This document shows, in pieces, positions 58,151 through 64,000 of a DNA stretch of 64,000 bases. Both the position numbers and the translations under genes were made by a program. The stretch is taken from the NCBI GenBank assembly GCA_020845705.1, contig JADLFH010000023.1, positions 23,420-87,419 on the forward strand, in the 5' to 3' direction. The stretch is from Microthrixaceae bacterium. Its GTDB lineage: Bacteria > Actinomycetota > Acidimicrobiia > Acidimicrobiales > Microtrichaceae. The notes beneath the pieces are model-generated. The model was not told the DNA's origin and made no database searches. It was given only the letters and a program-made list of their open reading frames with translations. Numbering within the stretch: position 1 is the stretch's first letter; every line of letters begins with the position of its first letter.

Positions 58151-59722
58151 ATGACGGGCGAAGATGCCGCCGGCAGTTCAGCTGCGGAGACGGGACCTGC
58201 GTATCCGGGCGCATTCGTCGAGACCCGCGGCGACCACCCCGCCTACGTGATGGCGGGAACCGGCCAGGTCGTCACCTACGCGGAGCTCGACGACCGCGCC
58301 AATCGCCTGGCGCGGGTCTTCCGTGACGCCGGGCTCCAGGCGGGCGACCATGTGGCGTTCTGCTTGGAGAACCACCCCGAGTTCCTCGCGATCGCATGGG
58401 GAGCGCACTATGCGGGGCTCTACTACACGGCCATCTCCTCGAGGCTCCACGCGTCGGAAGCCGCGTACATCGTCGATGACTGCGGTGCGAGGGTCTTCAT
58501 AGCGTCGCCCTTCACGGCGGAGATCGCCGAGGGGATCCTCTCGGAGACGCCCAAGGTCGAGCTGCGTCTCGCGGTGGGCGGCGACATCGAAGGGCATCTC
58601 TCATATGAGGCGGCCGTCGCGGCCGCGGATCCGACACCGCTGGAGGTCCGTGTCGAAGGCATGGACATGCTCTACAGCTCCGGGACCACAGGCAGACCCA
58701 AGGGGGTGAAGGTGCCGCTTTCGGGAGCACCCCTGGGCAGCCCCAACCCACTGCACATGTTGGTGACGATGCTCTTCGGCGCGAATCCCGACACCGTGTA
58801 CCTCTCCCCTGCCCCCCTGTATCACGCCGCGCCCCTGCGCTTCTCGATGACGGTCCAGCGTTGCGGGGGGACCGTCATCGTGATGGAGCACTTCGATCCA
58901 GTGGAGGCACTCAGGCTGATCGACCGCTACCAGGTCACCTTTGCCCAGATGGTGCCCACGATGTTCGTGCGCCTGTTGAAGCTGCCCGCCGAGGACCGTG
59001 ACGGCTTCGACGGCTCCAGCCTCACCCATGTGGTCCACGCGGCCGCGCCGTGTCCGGTGCCCGTGAAGCGCCAGATGATCCAGTGGTGGGGTCCGGTGAT
59101 CCACGAGTACTACGCAGGCACCGAGGGCAACGGGTTCTGCTACGCCAACAGCGAGGACTGGCTCGCCCACGAGGGAACGGTGGGCAAGTCGCTGCTCGGG
59201 CCACTGCACGTATGCGACGACGAGGGGGCGGAGCTGCCCGTTGGCGAGGCGGGCACGGTGTACTTCGAGAGCTCCAGCGGCTTCGCCTACCACAACGACC
59301 CCGCCAAGACCGCCGACTCCTATCACCCTCAGGGATGGTCCACCCTCGGGGACGTGGGCTACGTGGACGACGACGGATTCCTGTATCTCACCGACCGCAA
59401 GGCGTACATGATCATCCGGGGCGGGGTGAACGTGTATCCGCAGGAAGCGGAGAACGTTCTCACCATGCACCCCAAGGTCGCCGACGTGGCGGTTTTCGGC
59501 ATCCCCGACGAGGACTTCGGCGAGGAGGTGCATGCCGTGGTGCAGCCGGCCGAGGGTGTCGAGCCCGGTCCGGAGTTGGAGGCCGAGTTGATCGCGTTCT
59601 GCCGTTCCCAGCTCGCCTCGATGAAGTGCCCGCGCCGCATCGACTTCCGTGACGAGCTTCCGCGTCACCCCACCGGCAAGCTGTACAAGCGACTCCTCAA
59701 GGACGAGTACTGGCCGCAGTGA
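58151..59722 (+). CDS. AMP-forming acyl-CoA synthetase
   Basis: A 523-residue ANL-superfamily ligase. The P-loop YSSGTTGRPKGVKVP near residue 175 and the A8 hinge GWSTLGDVGYVDDDGFLYLTDRKAYMIIRGG near 400 are intact, as is the A10 lysine in PTGKLYKRLLKDEY at the end. It activates a fatty or aromatic acid to the CoA ester. The ATG at 58151 is preferred over a GTG four codons before because GGAGG lies five bases from it. It is divergent from the acyl-CoA dehydrogenase across 85 bases and coupled to the GDPD gene by GTGA. Confidence 0.93.
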   Translation: MTGEDAAGSSAAETGPAYPGAFVETRGDHPAYVMAGTGQVVTYAELDDRANRLARVFRDAGLQAGDHVAFCLENHPEFLAIAWGAHYAGLYYTAISSRLHASEAAYIVDDCGARVFIASPFTAEIAEGILSETPKVELRLAVGGDIEGHLSYEAAVAAADPTPLEVRVEGMDMLYSSGTTGRPKGVKVPLSGAPLGSPNPLHMLVTMLFGANPDTVYLSPAPLYHAAPLRFSMTVQRCGGTVIVMEHFDPVEALRLIDRYQVTFAQMVPTMFVRLLKLPAEDRDGFDGSSLTHVVHAAAPCPVPVKRQMIQWWGPVIHEYYAGTEGNGFCYANSEDWLAHEGTVGKSLLGPLHVCDDEGAELPVGEAGTVYFESSSGFAYHNDPAKTADSYHPQGWSTLGDVGYVDDDGFLYLTDRKAYMIIRGGVNVYPQEAENVLTMHPKVADVAVFGIPDEDFGEEVHAVVQPAEGVEPGPELEAELIAFCRSQLASMKCPRRIDFRDELPRHPTGKLYKRLLKDEYWPQ

Positions 59723-60486
59723 GATCGAACCCTCCCTTCCTCGACCACCCGGGTCCACTCGCCTTCGCTCATCGTGGCGCGCACGGTGGCGGAATTCCCG
59801 AGAACACGATGCGGTCCTTCCAGCACGCGGTCGACCTCGGCTATCGCTACCTCGAAACCGACGCGCACCTCACATCGGACGGCGTGTTGGTGTCCTTCCA
59901 CGACGACCACCTCGACCGGGTGACAGATCGCAGCGGCGCGATCGCCGAGCTGAATTGGAGGGATGTGGAGGCCGCCGTCGTCGGCGAGTCGGATCGGGTG
60001 CCACGGCTGAGTGACCTACTCGAAGCCTTCCCCGATGTCTGTTTCAACATCGACCCCAAGCACGACGAGGCGCTCGAACCGCTCCTCGAGCTCATCCGGG
60101 CGCACAACGCTCTCGATCGGGTTTGCATCACCGCATTCTCCGACGAGCGCATCGCACGAGCCCGCGGCCTCATCGGCGAGGCCCTCTGCACAGGATTGGG
60201 TCCCAGGGAGATCGCGCGGCTGGTCGGTGCTGCAAGGGGACTGGGATGGATGCGCACCGCCGGCTACGCCGCGCAGGTGCCCATTCGCCACCGCAACGTC
60301 ACGATCGTCACACCTCGCTTCGTGAAAGCAGCGCACAGGCGGGGGCTACAGGTGCATGTGTGGACCATCGACGAGCCTTCCGAGATGCACCGGCTGCTCG
60401 ACCTGGGGGTGGACGGCCTGATGACCGATCGGGCGGAGGTGTTGCGCGACGTGCTGGCCGAGCGCGGCCAATGGCACCCCGCCTGA
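59719..60486 (+). CDS. Glycerophosphodiester phosphodiesterase
   Basis: A 255-residue TIM-barrel GDPD. The catalytic AFAHRGAHGGGIPENTMRSF near residue 16 (His-Arg and Glu-Asn), ETDAHLTSDGVLVSFHDDHLDRVT near 45 (metal Glu-Asp and His) and the end HVWTIDEPSEMHRLLDLGVDGLMTDR are all intact. It splits glycerophosphodiesters into glycerol-3-phosphate and alcohol. It starts at a GTG that overlaps the CoA ligase stop by four bases. It contrasts with the degenerate relative at 14953. Confidence 0.92.
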   Translation: MRSNPPFLDHPGPLAFAHRGAHGGGIPENTMRSFQHAVDLGYRYLETDAHLTSDGVLVSFHDDHLDRVTDRSGAIAELNWRDVEAAVVGESDRVPRLSDLLEAFPDVCFNIDPKHDEALEPLLELIRAHNALDRVCITAFSDERIARARGLIGEALCTGLGPREIARLVGAARGLGWMRTAGYAAQVPIRHRNVTIVTPRFVKAAHRRGLQVHVWTIDEPSEMHRLLDLGVDGLMTDRAEVLRDVLAERGQWHPA

Positions 60487-60492
60487 GCTAGA

Positions 60493-60560
60493 GCCGAGTG
60501 GGACCAACAGCCGAGTGGGGCCTACAGGCGAGTGGGACCTACAGGCGAGTGGGACCTACA
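60493..60560. repeat. 17-bp tandem repeat, four copies
   Basis: Four adjacent 17-base units at 60493-60509, 60510-60526, 60527-60543 and 60544-60560; the last two are identical (GGCGAGTGGGACCTACA) and the first two differ by two to five bases. The array begins six bases after the GDPD stop, in the convergent spacer with the FAD oxidase gene. It is not coding on either strand as far as I can see. Confidence 0.9.
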
Positions 60561-60586
60561 GGGCCGTGCGGAACCGGTCCCTCCAC

Positions 60587-60638
60587 CGAACTTGCGTACG
60601 GATTCGTCCCCGGGCGACGCAAAGGTACGCAGGTTCGG
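60587..60638. repeat. 52-bp inverted-repeat element, copy B
   Basis: Copy B of the element found at 24912-24963, with identical length. Ends CGAACTTGCGTA and TACGCAGGTTCG form a 12-bp inverted repeat with one G-T-type mismatch; the inside contains a further short inverted repeat (CGTC...GACG). It lies in the convergent spacer between the GDPD and FAD oxidase genes and could act as a bidirectional terminator. Confidence 0.75.
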
Positions 60639-60683
60639 AAGGGAGGGCCGAGTTCGGAGGGACGGCGAGGCTCCAACCACCGG

Positions 60684-61997
60684 CTACAGGCCCAGCACGC
60701 CTGGGTTCAGCAAGCCCGCGGGATCGAGGGCGGCCTTGATCGCTCGCATCGCGGACAGCTCCTCAGGGGATCGCGACAGGTGGAGCCAGCGCGCCTTGGC
60801 GACGCCGATGCCGTGTTCCGCCGCGATCGTCCCACCGCAGGCGACAGCGAGACGCAGGACCGCCTCTTCCACGGCCTCGGCGGTGGGTCCGTGCGGATCG
60901 ATCCCGGTGACGTTCACGTGCACGTTGCCGTCCCCTGCATGGCCGAAGCGCCATGTGGTGGAATCGGGAGCAACACGGGCGACGGCCTCGCCCACCGCCG
61001 CGAGGAACTCCCCGAGCGCCACCGGTGGCACGGCGATGTCGAGTTTCACCGGTACCCCCGCTGCACGGATGCGCGCCGGCAGGCTCTCGCGCCTCGACCA
61101 GAGGCGCTCCCGCTCGCCGCGCCCGGTAGCCACCTCCACCGCTGTCACCCCTGGCCATCCCTCCACCAAGTCACCGATCCCCGCGATCCGCTCGGACTCG
61201 CCCGCGGCCTCCACCACGAGGGCGGCGCAACCCGCGTCGGTGCATTCCGGCCCGACGAACTCGATGGCCTCCACTTGGGCGATCGCGGCAAGAGCCATCG
61301 ACAGGTCGAGTCCGGCCTGCATCGACTCCACCGTGACCCATGCGACGACCGTCTCTTCAGCCACTGGTGCGAGTTCGAGGAGCGCCCCGGTGACGACGCC
61401 GAGTGTCCCCTCCGATCCGCACAGAAGTCCGCTGAGGTCATAGCCGGTACTGTCCTTGGCCAGCCCGAGCAACCGTCCCAGCACGGTGCCGTCAGCGAGG
61501 ACGACCTCGAGGCCCAGCACGCGGCGACGCATCGTTCCGTGGCGCATGACATGGACACCACCGGCGTTCGTGGCGATCATGCCCCCGACAGTGGCCCTGC
61601 CACGGGCCCCGAAGTCCAGGGGGAACCGCCATCCGGTGCCGTGACACGCCTCGTGGAGCGCGGCCAAGGTCACCCCGGCGCCGGCCATGATCCGGCCCTG
61701 GGCCTCGTCGATGCCGAGAGTGTCCAGCCGGCCGGTCGACAACACGATTTCGCCGCCCCGCGGAACCCCACCTCCGACCAGGCCCGTGTTGCCTCCCTGC
61801 GGCACCACCGACACGCCGGCACGGGCACACGCCTCCACCACCGCGGAAACCTCGGCGGTGGTGGCAGGCCGGACCACCGCCGACGCAGTTCCCCCGAAGC
61901 GACCGGTGGCGTCGATGCATGCCGATGCAATCACATCCCCGTCGGTCAATAGGTTCCTTCGCCCGACGATGGCGATCAGTTCGTCGTGCAGCTCCAT
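60684..61997 (-). CDS. FAD-linked oxidase (GlcD/D-lactate dehydrogenase type)
   Basis: A 437-residue FAD_binding_4 enzyme. The FAD site is VVPQGGNTGLVGGGVPRGGEIVLS near residue 62 and RATVGGMIATNAGGVHVMRHGTMRRRVLGLEVVLADG near 130; the C-terminal domain ends with AEHGIGVAKARWL and DPAGLLNPG, as in GlcD. The His cluster RFGHAGDGNVHVNV is also typical. It oxidises a 2-hydroxy acid such as D-lactate or glycolate. The ATG at 61995-61997 faces the ABC transporter operon divergently. Its stop faces the repeat-bearing spacer. Confidence 0.92.
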   Translation of the reverse strand: MELHDELIAIVGRRNLLTDGDVIASACIDATGRFGGTASAVVRPATTAEVSAVVEACARAGVSVVPQGGNTGLVGGGVPRGGEIVLSTGRLDTLGIDEAQGRIMAGAGVTLAALHEACHGTGWRFPLDFGARGRATVGGMIATNAGGVHVMRHGTMRRRVLGLEVVLADGTVLGRLLGLAKDSTGYDLSGLLCGSEGTLGVVTGALLELAPVAEETVVAWVTVESMQAGLDLSMALAAIAQVEAIEFVGPECTDAGCAALVVEAAGESERIAGIGDLVEGWPGVTAVEVATGRGERERLWSRRESLPARIRAAGVPVKLDIAVPPVALGEFLAAVGEAVARVAPDSTTWRFGHAGDGNVHVNVTGIDPHGPTAEAVEEAVLRLAVACGGTIAAEHGIGVAKARWLHLSRSPEELSAMRAIKAALDPAGLLNPGVLGL

Positions 61998-62043
61998 CGC
62001 CCCAGTCTGGCGGCCGAGGGGAGAGGAGTCCGTCCGCAAGTCG

Positions 62044-62071
62044 TTGACAGGTTCGCGATGACCGCTAGATT
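62044..62071 (+). promoter_or_regulatory. Likely sigma-70-type promoter of the ABC transporter operon
   Basis: TTGACA at 62044-62049 is a perfect -35 hexamer; TAGATT at 62066-62071 fits TAnnnT as -10 with a 16-base spacer. The start point would be near 62078, about 55 bases before the GTG at 62133. It is the best promoter-like sequence in the window. Confidence 0.6.
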
Positions 62072-62132
62072 CCAGCGCCTCAGGGCTCGTGGCGATCGTC
62101 ACAGCCCTCCGTCAATCCCAAAGGGGGCACCC

Positions 62133-63824
62133 GTGGCTCGATTCCGATCGACCCGCCGTCGCATGCGGTCCGCGTCCATCCTGCTCTTCGTGCTCTCGCT
62201 GCTCGCCGCCGCCTGTGGTGGGGCGAAGGACAACACGTCCGACAAGGAGAAGGGCGCGAACAAGGACTTCAGCGTCGAGCAGGCCACGACAAAGAAGCCG
62301 GAGTACGGCGGTGACCTCACCTACGCCATCGAGGCCGACCCAGGCGGTGGCACCGCGGGGTTCTGCCTGCCCGAAGCGCAGCTGGCGATCTCCGGCATGG
62401 TGGTGTCGCGCACCTTCTACGACACGCTGACCATCCCCAACGACGACGGCGGCTACAGCCCCTGGCTCGCTGAGTCCGTCACACCCAACGCCACCTACGA
62501 CTCGTGGGACATCAAGGTCCGCGAGGGCGTCACCTTCCACGACGGCTCCAAGCTCGATGCCGAGGTTGTGAAGATGAACTTCGACGCCTTCCGCGGCAAG
62601 CTCCCTGCCCGCAAGCCGGTTCTGTTCCTGCTCATCTTCCAGAACATCGCCGACGTGGTCGTCAAGGACCCCATGACCGTCACGGTGACCACCAAGACGC
62701 CGTGGCCGGCATTTCCCGCCTACCTGTGGAGCAACGCCCGCTTCGCGATCTCTGCCAAGGCACAACTCGAGTCCACCGACTGTGCCTCCAAGATCATCGG
62801 AACCGGTCCCTTCAAGTACAAGGAGTACGTGCAAGGCGACCACGTGAGCGGCCTTCGCAACGAGAACTACTGGGCCAAGGCCGACAACGGCGACCAGCTT
62901 CCCTATCTCGACTCAATCACCCTCAAGGTCGTGATCGAGGGAATGCAGAGGGTCTCGGGCCTCGAATCCGGCGCGCTCAACGTGATCCACGTGTCGGGCG
63001 GGAGCGAGATCCGCCGTGTCCGTGAGATGGCAGAGGCCGGCCGCAAGCAGTTGCTCGAGTCGGACAAGTTCGGCGAGGTTTCCTATGCCCTGTTGAACGT
63101 GAAGAAGCCACCGTTCGACAACATCAACGCGCGCCTCGCAGTGGCGCACGGCCTCGACCGCCAAGACATCATCAACAAGTCGGAGGACGGAGTCCAGAAC
63201 CGCGCGGACGGCCCCTTCTCCAAGGGCAGCGTGGGGTATCTGGAGGACCCGGGCTTTCCCGAGTACGACATAGCGAAGGCCAAGGAGTACCTGGCGAAGT
63301 ACAAGGAGGAGACGGGCAAGGATCTCGAGGTCACCGTCGGCCACACTCCCGACGCCGGAGTCACCAAGACGGCGAACTTGGTGCGAGAGCAGGCGGAGGC
63401 ATTCGGGGTGAAGGTGAACCTCCAACCCATCGAGCAGGGATCGCTGATCAACACCGCTCTTGGAGGCAACTTCGAGGCACTGCTGTGGCGCAACCACCCC
63501 GGCGGCGACCCCGACACCCAGTACGTCTGGTGGCACTCGGGGATGATCACCAACTTCTCCGGGATCAACGACGCGCAGATCGACGCGGACCTCGACCAGG
63601 GTCGGGTGGAGACGGATCCGGAGAAGCGCAAGGCGCTCTATGAAGACCTGAACCGCCAGTTCGCAAAGAACGCCTACAACGTCTGGAACTGGTTCACCCT
63701 GTGGGCCATCGGTTTCGACACCAAGGTCCACAACATCCTCGGACCGAAGCTCCCCGACGGCTCGGCCCCCTCCAGCGGCCTTGCAAACGCACACTCCATG
63801 GCCGGGCTGTGGATGGAGAAGTGA
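62133..63824 (+). CDS. ABC transporter substrate-binding lipoprotein (SBP_bac_5)
   Basis: A 563-residue extracellular binding protein. The N-terminus has an Arg-rich start, a hydrophobic core and the lipobox LAAAC near residue 27, so it is a lipoprotein. The mature part holds LTYAIEADPGGGTAGFC and then WDIKVREGVTFHDGSKLDAEVVKMNFDA, the usual peptide/oligopeptide-binding segment, and ends VHNILGPKLPDGSAPS. It binds a peptide or similar ligand. The GTG at 62133 follows AAAGGGGG. A permease gene begins 43 bases after the stop. Confidence 0.92.
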   Translation: MARFRSTRRRMRSASILLFVLSLLAAACGGAKDNTSDKEKGANKDFSVEQATTKKPEYGGDLTYAIEADPGGGTAGFCLPEAQLAISGMVVSRTFYDTLTIPNDDGGYSPWLAESVTPNATYDSWDIKVREGVTFHDGSKLDAEVVKMNFDAFRGKLPARKPVLFLLIFQNIADVVVKDPMTVTVTTKTPWPAFPAYLWSNARFAISAKAQLESTDCASKIIGTGPFKYKEYVQGDHVSGLRNENYWAKADNGDQLPYLDSITLKVVIEGMQRVSGLESGALNVIHVSGGSEIRRVREMAEAGRKQLLESDKFGEVSYALLNVKKPPFDNINARLAVAHGLDRQDIINKSEDGVQNRADGPFSKGSVGYLEDPGFPEYDIAKAKEYLAKYKEETGKDLEVTVGHTPDAGVTKTANLVREQAEAFGVKVNLQPIEQGSLINTALGGNFEALLWRNHPGGDPDTQYVWWHSGMITNFSGINDAQIDADLDQGRVETDPEKRKALYEDLNRQFAKNAYNVWNWFTLWAIGFDTKVHNILGPKLPDGSAPSSGLANAHSMAGLWMEK

Positions 63825-63871
63825 CGATCCGGGTCTGGGATCACCGCTACCCGGCGGAGCTGCACGCGTGA
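63821..63871 (+). CDS. Possible 16-residue coupling minigene
   Basis: A GTG at 63821-63823 overlaps the stop of the binding protein as GTGA, and 16 codons later TGA at 63869-63871 overlaps the permease GTG in the same GTGA fashion. The peptide (VTIRVWDHRYPAELHA) has no family. Ribosomes could pass from one gene to the next through it. It may alternatively be chance in a short linker. Confidence 0.3.
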   Translation: MTIRVWDHRYPAELHA

Positions 63872-64000
63872 GGAAGCTGCTCACGCGGCTGGGACGGTTG
63901 ATCCTGGTTGTGGTGGTGGTCACATTTCTGACGCAACTGATGACCGAGTTCGTCCCCGGGAGCCTCGATCAGATCCTCGCGCCCTTCTCCAGCCCCGAGC
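63868..64000 (+). CDS. ABC transporter permease, DppB-like (3' truncated by window end)
   Basis: The frame from GTG 63868 reads RKLLTRLGRLILVVVVVTFLTQLMTEFVPGS and runs off the end of the window. A basic start, a long first membrane helix and the following PGS resemble the N-terminus of oligopeptide transporter permeases such as DppB/OppB (...RRLLxxIPxLLxVxxxxFxxxxLxPGD). It continues the operon begun by the binding protein. Confidence 0.65.
   Translation, partial: MRKLLTRLGRLILVVVVVTFLTQLMTEFVPGSLDQILAPFSSPE

Noticed and set aside
60587..60638. tRNA or other structured RNA gene
   Set aside because: The element folds as a single hairpin without cloverleaf arms and is too short for a tRNA.

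Overview
The window comes from a high-GC actinomycetote chromosome. It carries a complete Pup-proteasome locus (arc/mpa, dop, pup, prcB, prcA, pafA, pafB, pafC), a mycothione-reductase-like flavoprotein, a fused CofG-CofH (FbiC) protein for coenzyme F420, a DUF4193-type acidic protein and many GTG starts with ATGA or GTGA overlaps. An acidimicrobial or related deep actinomycetote lineage is my inference; there is no rRNA in the window to prove it. Coding density is very high, no gap between genes exceeds 300 bases, and I see no phage, insertion sequence, CRISPR array, tRNA or rRNA.

Layout. 1-10 kb: end of a mycothione reductase-like gene, DUF3006-like protein, an Arg/Asp-rich unknown protein, HAD phosphatase, enoyl-CoA hydratase, NUDIX and GNAT genes, a histone-tail-like repeat protein, an acidic zinc-ribbon-like protein, a double-length ThyX-like protein, an M20 amidohydrolase and an MDR dehydrogenase. 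10-27 kb, almost all on the minus strand: arc, dop, pup, prcB, prcA, pafA, DUF3866 protein, pafB, pafC, two tandem signal peptidases, a zinc ribbon protein, tatA/B, tatC, a HelY-type helicase and an orphan lipid-kinase C-terminal domain. This joins protein quality control, its WYL regulators and protein export. 27-33.5 kb: ferredoxin (plus strand), then on the minus strand a PBP4-type carboxypeptidase, a Lon-N protein, three small unknown proteins, a TtuB-like sulfur carrier, TtuA, TrmI and a MarP-like membrane protease. The TtuB-TtuA-TrmI order matches the enzymes that thiolate tRNA position 54 and methylate position 58 in thermophiles.

33.5-40.5 kb: split NDP-forming acyl-CoA synthetase, FIST-domain protein, transketolase-transaldolase pair and universal stress protein. 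40.5-47.2 kb, plus strand: HxlR regulator with a perfect 17-bp palindrome upstream, fbiC, LOG-like protein, a cysteine-rich unknown protein, an McrB/MoxR-like AAA ATPase and a protein resembling the DUF2357/McrC family. 47-55 kb, minus strand: small acidic protein, RNase D, rhodanese, MobA, sphingosine-phosphate-lyase-like PLP enzyme, COX15-type heme A synthase, patatin, alpha/beta hydrolase and pyruvate kinase. 55-64 kb: DUF47/PhoU-like protein plus PiT phosphate transporter, acyl-CoA dehydrogenase divergent from an acyl-CoA synthetase, a true GDPD, an FAD-linked oxidase, and the start of an oligopeptide-type ABC transporter operon.

The least explained structures are the AAA/DUF2357-like pair, the TtuB homologue whose Gly-Gly is followed by two extra residues, a 52-bp inverted-repeat element in two distant intergenic spots, a perfect hairpin abutting the dop start codon, and the double ThyX-like protein. 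All assignments were made by reading the sequence; no database search was run.
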